Below are positions 41,813 to 50,241 of a stretch of 64,000 nt of DNA, in pieces. A program made the translations under genes and the position numbers. Under the pieces are notes generated by a model that ran no database searches, was not told the origin of the DNA, and was given only the letters and a program-made list of their open reading frames with translations. Numbering within the stretch: the stretch's first letter is position 1; each line of letters starts with the position of its first letter. The stretch spans positions 310,001-374,000 of the forward strand of contig NZ_CP022222.1 in NCBI RefSeq assembly GCF_009930815.1, read 5' to 3'. This stretch comes from Bradyrhizobium sp. CCBAU 051011. Its GTDB lineage: Bacteria > Pseudomonadota > Alphaproteobacteria > Rhizobiales > Xanthobacteraceae.

Positions 41813-42201
41813 TGCTGATCTCCCGCTGCCGGAACGGAGCCGGTCGTGGGCGGCGCCTCGGCGGCAGCCTCGATGGTGTTGATCATGGCGCCGATCGGAT
41901 CGGGCGCGCCGGGCCGCGCAAATGCCGGTGGCCGTTCCGGTAAATTCTTTAGCTGGTCATATTGCGTGGCGACCAGCGGCTTCAGCCCGAGATGGCGCTC
42001 GGCCAGTCCCTGCAGCCGCAGCGGCGCATCGAGCTTGGCCCATTCCGCGCGCAGCGCCGCGATGGCGTCGCGCTGCTCGCGAATTTCGGCGTTCAGCCGC
42101 AGCACGCGCTCGACGCGCGAGGTCGATTCCATCTTGATCCGGTAGACATAGGCGGCCGCGAACACCAGAACGCCGATGACGAGGAAGTGGATGATCCGCA
42201 T
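41809..42201 (-). CDS. ftsL: Cell division protein FtsL
   Basis: Small bitopic divisome protein, 130 aa. A short N-terminus is followed by a membrane helix (IIHFLVIGVLVFAAAYVYRI), then a heptad-like coiled coil (VLRLNAEIREQRDAIAALRA) and a Pro/Ala-rich tail. Sequence identity within the FtsL family is low, so the call rests on topology, size and the position between rsmH (3-base gap) and ftsI (4-base overlap), the invariant place of ftsL. Confidence 0.88.
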   Translation of the reverse strand: MRIIHFLVIGVLVFAAAYVYRIKMESTSRVERVLRLNAEIREQRDAIAALRAEWAKLDAPLRLQGLAERHLGLKPLVATQYDQLKNLPERPPAFARPGAPDPIGAMINTIEAAAEAPPTTGSVPAAGDQQ

Positions 42202-42204
42202 CGG

Positions 42205-43200
42205 TCAGCCTCCCCTCATCACGTCGGCGAGAACAGGCCATGCGGGCAAGCGATCCGCCGCATGCGCGGGAGCTGTGGTGCGCTCGGCCGCGCGCAGCTT
42301 GGCGGAACGCGCGCGCGGATTGGCAGCCACTTCGGCGTCCGTTGGCGTGACCGGGCGCTTGGTCAGGATCTGAAAGCTCGGCGCGGCCTGCGCCACTTCG
42401 GGCAGATGGCGCGAGCCACCGCCGGTCTTGCCGCGCGCGTTGAAGAAATCCTTGACGATGCGGTCTTCCAGCGAATGAAACGACACCACCACCAGCCGCC
42501 CGCCGGGCTTCAGCACCCGTTCGGCCGCCGAAAGCGCCAGATGCAACTCGTCGAGCTCGGCGTTGACGAAGATCCGTAAGCCCTGGAACGTGCGCGTCGC
42601 CGGATGAATCTCGTTCGGCTTGGAGCGCACTACCTTGCCCACGATATCGGCGAGCGCTTGCGTGGTCGTGATCGGCGCTTCCTTGCGCGCCGCCACGATC
42701 GCCCGCGCCACAGCGCGGGAATGCCGTTCCTCGCCGAAGATATAGATGATGTTGGCAAGATCGGCCTCGGAGGCCTTCGCCACCACGTCGGCGGCGGTCG
42801 GGCCGTCACGGCCCATCCGCATGTCGAGCGGGCCGCCGAGCCGGAACGAGAAGCCGCGCTCGGCCTGATCGAGTTGCATCGAGGAAACACCGACGTCCAT
42901 CACGACGCCGTCCACCGTGGCGATGCCCTGGCTTGCGCAGACTTCCGCCAGGTTAGAGAACCGGTCCTCGACCAGGGTCAGCCGTCCCTCGGACTGTTCG
43001 ACCAGATCGAACCCGCCGGCAACCGCTGACCGGTCGCGGTCGATGCCGATGACCCGTGTTCCCGCCACGGTGAGGATGGCGCGGCTGTAGCCGCCGGCCC
43101 CGAAGGTGGCGTCGACATAGACACCGCCGTCCCTGGGATTGAGCATCGCGACCGCCTCGCGGCCGAGCACGGAGATATGGCGTGGCGCAGCCTCGCTCAT
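42205..43200 (-). CDS. rsmH: 16S rRNA m4C1402 methyltransferase RsmH (MraW)
   Basis: SAM-dependent methyltransferase of 16S rRNA, 331 aa. SAM motif [17 protein letters not shown] lies at residues 28-44; [20 protein letters not shown] and [20 protein letters not shown] are the family signatures, and [18 protein letters not shown] is the NPPY-like region. Start: an in-frame start at 43443 would add 81 residues of no family similarity; ATG 43200 ([13 protein letters not shown]) is chosen. First gene of the dcw cluster here. Confidence 0.96.
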   Translation of the reverse strand: MSEAAPRHISVLGREAVAMLNPRDGGVYVDATFGAGGYSRAILTVAGTRVIGIDRDRSAVAGGFDLVEQSEGRLTLVEDRFSNLAEVCASQGIATVDGVVMDVGVSSMQLDQAERGFSFRLGGPLDMRMGRDGPTAADVVAKASEADLANIIYIFGEERHSRAVARAIVAARKEAPITTTQALADIVGKVVRSKPNEIHPATRTFQGLRIFVNAELDELHLALSAAERVLKPGGRLVVVSFHSLEDRIVKDFFNARGKTGGGSRHLPEVAQAAPSFQILTKRPVTPTDAEVAANPRARSAKLRAAERTTAPAHAADRLPAWPVLADVMRGG

Positions 43201-43745
43201 GCGCCATCCTCTGGCGTTTTCCAGTCTGCGATATGAAAACTGGACGCGAACCGGCCCATTGCGCCTCGAATCTCTGCGCTTCGCCGGGCTTTTCCGACCA
43301 AAAGGCCGCGCCCTCGCGCGACTGCCGCTTCTCACCTGGCCTCGCGCCCGCTCATTTCCAAACGGAATTTGCTGGGTTGCCATGGCATTTCGAGCGTGAA
43401 ACGGGGCCTCGGCCGTCCCCAACCCGGTTCGGCTCTTCACCACTTAGTAACGGCACTTAGCGTTAAGAAAGCGTTGATGATCCCCGACGGGTTTTGCTGG
43501 TATTCTAGACGCTGAAAAATGGTGATGCGCCTTGCACACACCTGGTCAAAATGCGAGGTGGAACTCAGCCGGCAATTGCGCCGCGTCTAACGTAAATGAA
43601 CAGTAAATGATATTGCCGTTTGAACACGATGTTGCCGCTCTGTCGCCCCGTTTGGGTTTAAAAAATGACTACTGGTTCGTTCGCATCTGCTGGTATTGAT
43701 TCGAGGCGTCAACGCGCCCTTCCCGTGCCCAGGGCCAACGCCGAC
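43201..43745. promoter_or_regulatory. Divergent region upstream of rsmH and the amidase gene; no mraZ
   Basis: A 545-base interval expected to hold the dcw promoter. No MraZ-like ORF (about 145 residues) is present in any frame. A near-match to the CtrA site, TTAA-N7-TTGA, lies at 43463-43477. Lower-GC sequence near 43440-43680 is compatible with promoters in both directions. An in-frame upstream start for the amidase at 43665 falls in this low-GC3 part. Confidence 0.4.
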
Positions 43746-44531
43746 ATGAAGACCTTTACCCCCGATTCCTCGATCGCCTCCGACGTCATCCCCTCGCCGA
43801 ACCATGGCGACCGCAACAACGGCCGCCTCGCCGACATGATCCTGCTGCACTACACCGGCATGCCGGATGTGGAAGGCGCGATTGCCCAGCTCTGCACCCC
43901 CGGAACCGACGTATCGGCACATTACATCGTGCTGGAAGACGGCCGCATCGTGCAGTCTGTGCCGGAAGCCAAGCGCGCCTGGCATGCCGGCGTCTCCTCC
44001 TGGGCCGGCGAGGAAGACATCAATTCCTGCTCGATCGGGATCGAGATCATCAACCGCGGCCACGACTGGGGCTATCCGGATTTCCCGTCGCGCCAGATCG
44101 CCGCCGTGATCGCGCTGTGCCGCGGCATCATCCTCCGCCGCAAGATCGCTGCGCATCGCGTGCTCGCGCATTCCGACGTTGCTCCCGCGCGCAAGAAGGA
44201 CCCCGGCGAAAAATTCCCGTGGCACTTGCTGGCCAATTCCGGCGTCGGCCATTGGGTGCAGCCGGCGCCGATCGTGCGCGGTGAAACGCTCAAGCTCGGC
44301 TTGATCAGCGACGACGTCGCCAACATGCAGGCGGCGCTGGCCAAATACGGCTACAACGTCCCGACCCATGGCAAGTTCGACGGTCCGACCATGGAAGTGG
44401 TCACCGCCTTCCAGCGCCACTTCCGCCCCGCCCGCGTCGACGGCATCGCCGATCACTCGACCATGAGCACGCTGCACGCGCTGCTGGCGAGCCTGCCGGC
44501 GGATGCGACGACGGTGGCTGCGGCGAAGTAG
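43746..44531 (+). CDS. N-acetylmuramoyl-L-alanine amidase (Amidase_2, AmpD/AmiD type)
   Basis: Peptidoglycan amidase, 261 aa. Zinc-binding residues occur in MILLHYTGMP (first His) and RVLAHSDVAPARKKDPGEKF (second His and catalytic Lys region). Substrate loop AWHAGVSSWAGEEDINSCSI is characteristic. A C-terminal peptidoglycan-binding domain follows (NMQAALAKYGYNVPTHGKFD). No clear signal peptide from this start, so it may be cytoplasmic AmpD-like recycling enzyme; the C-terminal wall-binding domain instead resembles AmiD. Start: 43665 is in frame but its first ~20 codons lack the usual GC3 bias, so ATG 43746 is preferred. Confidence 0.9.
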   Translation: MKTFTPDSSIASDVIPSPNHGDRNNGRLADMILLHYTGMPDVEGAIAQLCTPGTDVSAHYIVLEDGRIVQSVPEAKRAWHAGVSSWAGEEDINSCSIGIEIINRGHDWGYPDFPSRQIAAVIALCRGIILRRKIAAHRVLAHSDVAPARKKDPGEKFPWHLLANSGVGHWVQPAPIVRGETLKLGLISDDVANMQAALAKYGYNVPTHGKFDGPTMEVVTAFQRHFRPARVDGIADHSTMSTLHALLASLPADATTVAAAK

Positions 44532-44556
44532 TTAGCTCCTCCGATCTTAGACCTCT

Positions 44557-44591
44557 CGTCATGGCCGGGCTTGTCCCGGCCATCGACGTCC
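44557..44591 (+). repeat. Solitary copy of the GIY-YIG-element end hairpin
   Basis: Matches 27421-27455 over 35 bases with one difference (CCATCGACGTC for CCATCCACGTC). It contains the same ATGGCCGGG-CTTGT-CCCGGCCAT hairpin, but no nuclease ORF is adjacent. It lies in a 376-base gap (44532-44907) with no convincing gene. Confidence 0.85.
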
Positions 44592-44827
44592 CCGCGCTGG
44601 CGCTGCTTGGGGTGCGGGACAAGGCGAGGGCCGCTGTGCAGGCCGGACTTGCGCTCGATCGGTGCTTCACCATCAGCAGGTTCCGCGCCAATACACCGAG
44701 CGATGATCCGACCTTCCTCGTCAAACGCGAGCGCGTTTACGAGAGTATGCGCATCGCCGGGGTGCCGGAAGGATAGCTGTTCGCAGCTTGGTGGACGAGA
44801 GGCTGCAGCCTTAAGGCGGCGACGGTG

Positions 44828-44842
44828 TTAACCATCCGTTAA
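44828..44842 (+). promoter_or_regulatory. CtrA binding site (TTAA-N7-TTAA)
   Basis: TTAACCATCCGTTAA matches the full CtrA recognition sequence exactly. It lies 66 bases before the start codon of the coiled-coil protein gene. A GT-rich tract (44866-44889) lies between the site and the start codon. In Caulobacter and relatives CtrA controls cell-cycle genes from such sites. Confidence 0.55.
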
Positions 44843-44907
44843 CCATAGCTTTTCATGATGCTGCTCGTGTGTCTGTGTGTGCGTGTGTTCGCGACGGGGT
44901 TTGAATT

Positions 44908-45390
44908 ATGGCGCAGCGTAATTCCAGAGCGTCAACTGAAGAGGACGAGAACGTCCTGAGCTTTCCCCCAGCGTCGGCACCCGACAAGGGAGCAACAGCC
45001 CTCGATATGGTTTATCAAGCGGCCGCTGTCTTCCGCAGTATGGAAGCGCATGCTCGCGAGACCGAAGCCCACGCCCAATCGCTTTGCAGCAGCGCCTTGG
45101 AAAGATTGCAGCTTGCCGAAATGCGAGCTGAGGCCGCCGAGCGGGCGCAACGTGAACTCATCATCACCGCCGAACATAAGCTGCAATATGCGTGCAAAGC
45201 ACTAGAACAGGCCCGGTCGTGTATTGAAGCCCAAAAGGATAAGCTGACGGCTGTAGAACTTCGTGCCGAAGTGGCTGAAGCCGAAGCGCGACAAGCCAAG
45301 GAAGCGCTCGCGCTTGTTGAAGAGGCCATTCGCAAGCGTCTGCTTTGCGCAAACCCAGATGTCGATGGCAGGTTGACAGCAGTAGCTTGA
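44908..45390 (+). CDS. Coiled-coil hypothetical protein with CtrA-type promoter site
   Basis: Soluble 160-residue protein with a disordered, acidic N-terminus (STEEDENVLSFPPASAP) and then ~105 residues of nearly continuous alpha-helix with Ala/Glu/Arg heptads (MEAHARETEAHAQSL, AEMRAEAAERAQREL, VELRAEVAEAEARQAKEALA), i.e. a long coiled coil. No catalytic domain. A GGGG ribosome site precedes the ATG. The upstream exact CtrA box suggests cell-cycle-controlled expression. Codon GC3 is lower than neighbours. Function unknown; a structural or polarity role is possible but not shown. Confidence 0.75.
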   Translation: MAQRNSRASTEEDENVLSFPPASAPDKGATALDMVYQAAAVFRSMEAHARETEAHAQSLCSSALERLQLAEMRAEAAERAQRELIITAEHKLQYACKALEQARSCIEAQKDKLTAVELRAEVAEAEARQAKEALALVEEAIRKRLLCANPDVDGRLTAVA

Positions 45391-45427
45391 TACATTGCGA
45401 CCGTCTTTGGCTCAAGCCGAAGAGGAA

Positions 45428-45461
45428 GACGGGGATGCCCGGGACAAGCCCGGGAATGACG
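45428..45461. repeat. Diverged hairpin repeat (GATGCCCGGGACAAGCCCGG)
   Basis: Hairpin with a CCCGGGACAAGCCCGGG core, a relative of the GIY-YIG-element end, running GACGGGGATGCCCGGGACAA to CCCGGGAATGACG. It sits in the 72-base convergent gap between the coiled-coil gene and the sigma-factor gene. Confidence 0.75.
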
Positions 45462-45462
45462 G

Positions 45463-46725
45463 TTACGAATCCAGCTCCGCAATCCGCCGCGCATAGTACC
45501 GCCGCAACGGCTCGAGCTGCGTTGCCGCCGTCGCCGCCAGATAGGCTTCGCGCGCCGCGTCGTGCCGATGCAGCCGGCGCAGCAAATCGGCGCGTACGGC
45601 CGGCAGCAATTCATAGCCTTTCAGCCCGCCCCGCGCGTCCAGCGCATCGACCAGATCGAGCGCCCTCGCCGGCCCGTCGACCATCGCGATGGCCGCGGCG
45701 TGGTTGAGTTCGATCACCGGCGACGGGCTGATCCGCAGCAGCACTTCATAGAGACCGGCGATCTGTGGCCAGTCGGTATCTTCATAACTGGTCGCACGCG
45801 CATGCAGCGCAGCGATCGCCGCCTGCACCGCGTAAGGCTGCGGCCGCCCCGGCATCCGCAACGCGTCTTCAACCAGCACCAAGCCCTCGGCGATCTGGCG
45901 TTGGTCCCACAGGCTGCGGTCCTGCTCTTCCAGCAGCACGATGTCACCGCCGGCGGTCTGGCGTCCGGCGCGGCGCGCATCGTGCAACAGCATCAGGGCC
46001 AGCAACCCTTTGGTCTCGCCACGGCTCGGCATCAGCGCATCGAGCAACCGCGCCAGCCGGATCGCCTCGCGCGCCAGATCCGGCCGCATCAGCTCCGCTC
46101 CGGAGGTTGCTGCGTAGCCTTCGCTGAAGACGAGATAGATCACGGCGAGCACGCCGCGCAGGCGTGGCTCCAGCGCTTCGCGTTCCGGAACCTCGTAAGG
46201 GATGCCGGCGAGACGGATCTTCTGCTTGGCGCGCAGCAGGCGCTGCGCCATCGCTTCCTCGCTTGCGAGAAACGCGCGCGCGACCTCGGCCGTGGTGAGG
46301 CCACACACCGTTTTGAGCGTCAGTGCGACCTGCACTTCGGCGGCAAAGGACGGATGGCAGCAGGTAAAGATCAGCCGGAGCACGTCGTCGTCGAACCCGC
46401 CGTCGGATGGCTCGTACGCGTACGGCCCTGACGCATTGAGCAACAAATCATGCGTCAATTCCTGCTGCTTGCCGCGGAACGCAATGTTGCGCCTGACACG
46501 ATCGACCGCCTTGTTCCGGCCGACATTGACCAGCCAAGCGCGCGGATTGGACGGCACGCCGGCGGAAGGCCAACGTTCGAGCGCTGCCGCAAACGCATCC
46601 TGCAAGGCATCCTCAGCCAGATCGAAATCGCCGACGAGGCGGATCAGCGTGGACAGCGCCCGCCCCGCCTCGTCGCGGAATATTTTCTCGATCTCGCGTG
46701 GTGTCATGCCATCGCTGGATGTCAA
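45463..46725 (-). CDS. ECF42-type RNA polymerase sigma factor
   Basis: Alternative sigma factor of 420 aa. The N-terminal ~170 residues have sigma2 ([37 protein letters not shown]) and sigma4 ([20 protein letters not shown]) regions. The C-terminal ~240 residues form the DUF6596/TPR-like extension ([22 protein letters not shown] block, then [18 protein letters not shown]). This extension plus an adjacent DGPF/YCII gene defines the ECF42 group, which works without a classical anti-sigma factor. Its start overlaps the YCII gene stop by 4 bases, so both are translated together. Confidence 0.92.
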   Translation of the reverse strand: MTSSDGMTPREIEKIFRDEAGRALSTLIRLVGDFDLAEDALQDAFAAALERWPSAGVPSNPRAWLVNVGRNKAVDRVRRNIAFRGKQQELTHDLLLNASGPYAYEPSDGGFDDDVLRLIFTCCHPSFAAEVQVALTLKTVCGLTTAEVARAFLASEEAMAQRLLRAKQKIRLAGIPYEVPEREALEPRLRGVLAVIYLVFSEGYAATSGAELMRPDLAREAIRLARLLDALMPSRGETKGLLALMLLHDARRAGRQTAGGDIVLLEEQDRSLWDQRQIAEGLVLVEDALRMPGRPQPYAVQAAIAALHARATSYEDTDWPQIAGLYEVLLRISPSPVIELNHAAAIAMVDGPARALDLVDALDARGGLKGYELLPAVRADLLRRLHRHDAAREAYLAATAATQLEPLRRYYARRIAELDS

Positions 46726-47072
46726 TCATAGGCCATGATCGGCCTGACCTCGATCGAACCAACCTTGGCGGTGGGAATCCTGGCGGCAATGCCCAGCGCG
46801 GTATCGAGATCCTTGGCCTCGACCAGATAATAGCCGCCGAGCTGCTCGCGCGTCTCTGCAAACGGACCGTCCGTGGTCAACATCTTGCCGTCGCGAACGC
46901 GCACGGTGGTAGCCGTCGCTGTCATTTGCAGGGCGTCGCCGGCCTTGAAGTTGCCGCTCTGGATGATGGATTGGGTGAATGCGCGGTATTCCGCCGTCAT
47001 CTTCTGGAGCTCGGAAGCGTCCATCTTTGCCTGCTCGGCTTCGTTTCGATAGATCAACAACAGATACTGCAT
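46722..47072 (-). CDS. YCII/DGPF-domain protein, partner of the ECF42 sigma factor
   Basis: Small soluble protein, 116 aa, of the YCII-related (DGPF) family. The start [16 protein letters not shown], the family-naming motif [20 protein letters not shown] and the end [15 protein letters not shown] are all present. Start: an in-frame start at 47216 would add 48 residues of no similarity, so ATG 47072 is chosen. The stop overlaps the start of the sigma-factor gene. DGPF proteins are the usual genomic neighbours and targets of ECF42 factors; biochemical role not settled. Confidence 0.93.
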   Translation of the reverse strand: MQYLLLIYRNEAEQAKMDASELQKMTAEYRAFTQSIIQSGNFKAGDALQMTATATTVRVRDGKMLTTDGPFAETREQLGGYYLVEAKDLDTALGIAARIPTAKVGSIEVRPIMAYD

Positions 47073-47216
47073 TTTGAAACTCCTTCTGACCGGCTGGATC
47101 GCCGACACCCAGTCGAATGAACTTCCCGCAAAACGACATCGTCGCGGAAATTTATTTTTGGCGGTAGGCCGCCCCCAAGGAGGGACATCGGAAACATGAA
47201 CAATGCCAGCGGACAT

Positions 47217-47648
47217 TCAAGACTTCCCGCCGGCCTCCGCAAGCTTACGCCTCAGCTCCCTGACTTCCTCAAACCGATTCGTCACGTCGCGCATGACAGC
47301 CACGGTGCCCGCGACCTCCTGCGACGAGTCCCGCAGCAACACGATCGTGAATTCGACTGAGATGCGGCGTCCATCGCTGGTCAGCGCAGGCACCGACAGC
47401 ATGTCGCCCTGGCCGTAACGGCTCGTTCCCGTTTCCATCGTGTGACGAAAGCCAGCCCAGTGCCGCGCGCGCAAATTCTCGGGGATAATAAGGTCGAGCG
47501 ATTGGCCGATGGTCTCGCCGGCCGAAAATCCGAAGATCCGTTCGGCGCCGGGATTCCAGAACGTGATGTGGCCCTCACGATCGGTCGCGATGATCGCGTC
47601 GGAGGAGCTATGCAGCAGGGCTTCGCCAAGACCGGCAGGAATATTCAT
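47217..47648 (-). CDS. Stand-alone PAS-domain protein
   Basis: A 143-residue protein consisting of essentially one PAS domain: LLHSSSDAIIATDREGHITF, then NPGAERIFGFSAGETIGQSL, and the PAC part GRRISVEFTIVLLRDSSQEV. A short coiled end (FEEVRELRRKLAEAGG) follows. No kinase, cyclase or methyl-accepting domain is attached, so it must signal through a partner, or it is a truncated sensor. The C-terminal helix resembles the signalling linker that joins PAS domains to kinases. Start at ATG 47648. Confidence 0.85.
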   Translation of the reverse strand: MNIPAGLGEALLHSSSDAIIATDREGHITFWNPGAERIFGFSAGETIGQSLDLIIPENLRARHWAGFRHTMETGTSRYGQGDMLSVPALTSDGRRISVEFTIVLLRDSSQEVAGTVAVMRDVTNRFEEVRELRRKLAEAGGKS

Positions 47649-47781
47649 CGGGCGTCACCCCCTAGCCTATGCTCACCGGCATCAAATGCCGCCGTGCAGC
47701 GTCTGTCAAAATCGTGCACATGGAACCCAATTAACCATCGCGGTCGCTTGACGCGGCGCGCCGGAGTCCCCATTCGTAAGC

Positions 47782-48204
47782 CGTCAGTCGGCCGGACGGC
47801 CGCTCCCGCTATGGTCGAAAGGCTGCGGGGGAGGAAAGTCCGGGCTCCATCGACATACGGTGCCGGATAACGTCCGGCGGGGGCAACCCCAGGGAAAGTG
47901 CCACAGAGAACGAACCGCTTCCCCACCCGAAAGGGCGGGGGCAGCAAGGGTGAAAAGGTGCGGTAAGAGCGCACCGCGTATCCGGCAACGGAAACGGCAT
48001 GGCAAACCACACCGGGAGCAAAACCGAATAGGGACGGCAACGCGGTAAGTTCGCCGCAAGGCGATAACACCGCAGGGTGATGTCAGGCCCGCCGTCCGGG
48101 TAGGTTGCTCGAGGCCATGTGCAAGCATGGTCCCAGAGGAATGGCCGTCACGTACCATTCGCAAGAATGGTGCCCTACAGAACCCGGCTTACAGGCTGGC
48201 TGAT
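47782..48204 (+). ncRNA. rnpB: RNase P RNA (class A, alphaproteobacterial)
   Basis: Catalytic RNA that matures tRNA 5' ends. Conserved region I is GAGGAAAGTCCGGGCTCC at 47831-47848. Further conserved parts: CCACAGAGAACGAACCGC near 47901, AGGGTGAAAAGGTGCGGTAAGAGC-like P10-P11 block near 47947 and CAGAGGAATGGCCGTC near 48133; the 3' end has ACAGAACCCGGCTTACAG at 48177-48194. The ends pair as P1 (TCAGTCGGC at 47784 with GCTGGCTGA at 48195). About 420 nt, normal for class A. The small ORFs overlapping it are spurious. A stem-loop terminator follows. Confidence 0.97.
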
Positions 48205-48215
48205 ATCTGATGAAT

Positions 48216-48246
48216 GAGGGGCTCGGCGAAACACGCCGGGCCCCTC
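48216..48246 (+). terminator. Stem-loop after rnpB
   Basis: GAGGGGCTCGGCG (48216-48228) pairs with CGCCGGGCCCCTC (48234-48246) around AAACA with a small mismatch. Only a weak T-rich tail follows (GCCATT). It lies 12 bases beyond the RNA 3' end, the expected place for its terminator. Confidence 0.7.
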
Positions 48247-48268
48247 GCCATTCGCGCACGCAACGACC

Positions 48269-48997
48269 TCAATCGCGCCCCGCCTCGCCGATCGCCTGCG
48301 CCAGCCGCGCCGGATTGCTGAAGAACATTTCATGGCTGCCGTCGCATTCGACCAGGCGGAACAGCCCCAGCCGCTCCGACAATCGCGGATGCCATGGCAT
48401 GCCGTGCGGCAAGGCGATGTCCTGCCGGCAATTGACGTAGGATTTGCCGACCGGCAATTCCGCCAGCGGGCGCTTCAGCGCGATCCTGTCGGTGAAGGTC
48501 TTGTAGGGATGCAGGTTCAGTTTGGCATAGGCGGATTTTGCCAGTTCGAGGTCGGCATCGTTGATGAAGGCATCGCGCCAGATTTCGAACGGCAGCATCA
48601 CAGCGCCGTTGTTGGCGGCGGCCACCGCATCGAACAGGCCGACATAATGCGGCGGCACCATGTCGTTGAGGCATTCCCCGTCCAAGGGCACGAAGGCGTT
48701 GACGTAGACGAGCCGCTTGACTCTGTCCGTCAGGCGGTCGGCGACACCCGAGATTACCATCCCGCCATAGGAGTGGCCGACCAGGCGGATGTCGCGCAGA
48801 TTGTTCGCCTCGATGTAGGCGACGATCGATGAGATCGCCTGCTCGAGGCCAGTCTTCTCGCGATCGTCGTCCCTGTTGTTGCCGGCCACCGTCGGGCAAT
48901 GCACGACATGGCCGCTCTTTCGCAGATGTCCGGCCACCGCTTCCATTTCCGCGCCGGTGTGCCACGCGCCGTGAACCAGTACATAAGTGTCTGCCAT
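48269..48997 (-). CDS. Alpha/beta hydrolase (first of a pair)
   Basis: Esterase-like alpha/beta hydrolase, 242 aa. MADTYVLVHGAWHTGAEMEA carries the oxyanion-hole HGAW, the nucleophile elbow is LVGHSYGGMVISG (GHSYGG, Ser nucleophile), and the catalytic His is in VECDGSHEMFFSNP. The type resembles the MenH/salicylate-esterase-like hydrolases. Start: ATG 48997; the in-frame start at 49096 adds 33 residues without similarity. A homologous gene lies at 50242-50958 on the other side of an AraC-type regulator, transcribed in the same direction. Confidence 0.9.
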   Translation of the reverse strand: MADTYVLVHGAWHTGAEMEAVAGHLRKSGHVVHCPTVAGNNRDDDREKTGLEQAISSIVAYIEANNLRDIRLVGHSYGGMVISGVADRLTDRVKRLVYVNAFVPLDGECLNDMVPPHYVGLFDAVAAANNGAVMLPFEIWRDAFINDADLELAKSAYAKLNLHPYKTFTDRIALKRPLAELPVGKSYVNCRQDIALPHGMPWHPRLSERLGLFRLVECDGSHEMFFSNPARLAQAIGEAGRD

Positions 48998-49115
48998 TGC
49001 CGTCTCCCCTCGATTTCGACAAATCGAACCTTGATAGAGATGGCGTCTCGTCCCCGATGGCCGAATTCGGCCACCGTTGTCGCCTGATTGCGCCAAGGGA
49101 TGCTACAATAATGCG

Positions 49116-50081
49116 TCAGCGCTGCCGCCGGAATGCGCCCGGGGTCATGCCGAGAAACTTTCGGCACTGACGGATGAAGTGGGATGGATCTGATAGCCCA
49201 ACCCGCAGCCCGATACCGCCGACGCTGATGCGATCGAACCGCGGCTCGCTCAGCATCCTGCGCGCCGCCGCCATCCGGCAATCATTGAGCAGTCCGCTGA
49301 ACGTCAGGCCCGCTTTGTTGAGGCAGCGGTGCAAGGTCCGCTCCGAGACACGCAAATCCTCAGCGACCACCACAGCCGTCAGCCCCGGTTCGGCGTAGCG
49401 CAGCCTTATGACACGGCCGATCTGGTCCAGGAGTCTTGCCGCATCACGCTGCTCGGCGGGTGTAGCCGGAATCTCGCTGCTGAACCCAAGCGCCAGCAGC
49501 GCGCCGAGCTGGTCGGTCAACACCCGCGCCGGCAGCGGCCGGTCCGTGGCGAGCTGCGGAGTCAATTGGCAGGCAAATGCGCTGAGCGCCGCACCCCAGC
49601 CGGCGCGACCGTCGATGCGCTGCCCAATGCGCCGCTCCGGATCTGATATCCACGATTCGACCCAATGGATCGGCAGCTCCAGCGACAGCGTGTCCGCGTT
49701 CACCGGAAAGTTGAATTCATAGCAGCGCCGGGAATCCAGCAGGACGAGATCCATCGGCCGCATCCGCGACGCGTGACCGTTCTGCATGACCGTCCAGTCG
49801 TTGTCGGTCTTGCACAGCAGGTAATAGTAGTTGGCAGTGCTGCGGGCGACGCTGGCTTTCCGACGGTAGACGTGCTGCGCCGAGCCTTGCACGTGGTTGA
49901 TGCCGATCGTGTCGAGTTGCCCGCGCTGAACGGAGCAGTCGAAGCCTGATCGAACCTGCGTCGTGATATCCATTTCGAGAAAACATTCGCAGACGGCGCC
50001 GATCCAATAATCCAGGCGCCGTTCCGGCTCGACCAGACCGGTCGACCACCTCTCGATGACTGCCGTCGTTCTGGCCGCCAT
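49116..50081 (-). CDS. AraC-family transcriptional regulator
   Basis: DNA-binding regulator of 321 aa. The N-terminal ~190 residues are an AraC-binding-like sensing domain (MRPMDLVLLDSRRCYEFNFP). The C-terminal two-HTH domain includes AVVVAEDLRVSERTLHRCLN and ISVGGIGLRVGLSDPSHFIR ending in QCRKFLGMTPGAFRRQ, the AraC/XylS signature. It lies 118 bases upstream of one alpha/beta hydrolase and 160 bases downstream of its paralogue, so it is the likely controller of one or both. Effector unknown. Confidence 0.92.
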   Translation of the reverse strand: MAARTTAVIERWSTGLVEPERRLDYWIGAVCECFLEMDITTQVRSGFDCSVQRGQLDTIGINHVQGSAQHVYRRKASVARSTANYYYLLCKTDNDWTVMQNGHASRMRPMDLVLLDSRRCYEFNFPVNADTLSLELPIHWVESWISDPERRIGQRIDGRAGWGAALSAFACQLTPQLATDRPLPARVLTDQLGALLALGFSSEIPATPAEQRDAARLLDQIGRVIRLRYAEPGLTAVVVAEDLRVSERTLHRCLNKAGLTFSGLLNDCRMAAARRMLSEPRFDRISVGGIGLRVGLSDPSHFIRQCRKFLGMTPGAFRRQR

Positions 50082-50151
50082 GGCCTTGCCCTCCGCGGAG
50101 GCCTACCTTGTTGAGCGGATGGTGGAGAGTCAATCCTCGCAGAGGTGTCTC

Positions 50152-50237
50152 GTAGCCCGGATGAAGCGCAGCGCAATCCGGGATTCTCGGGCCGTGGCGC
50201 GCAGACCCCGGGTTGCGCTGCGCTCCACCCGGGCTAC
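50152..50237. repeat. Palindromic repeat (GTAGCCCGGATGAAGCGCAG family)
   Basis: Left GTAGCCCGGATGAAGCGCAG, right GCGCTCCACCCGGGCTAC; a relative of 2067-2147. It lies between the AraC gene start and the upstream hydrolase stop. Confidence 0.85.
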
Positions 50238-50241
50238 GGGA

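Noticed and set aside
43203-43443. Possible N-terminal extension of rsmH or a small mraZ remnant
   Set aside because: The residues show no similarity to MraZ (no AbrB-type motifs) and do not extend the RsmH family alignment.
44561-44776. 71-codon ORF starting MAGLVPAIDV
   Set aside because: Its start is a copy of the palindromic repeat and the remainder has no recognised domain; may be a decayed gene end but evidence is insufficient.
47645-48164. Several minus-strand ORFs over 47.6-48.2 kb
   Set aside because: They overlap the RNase P RNA, whose conserved core is unambiguous.
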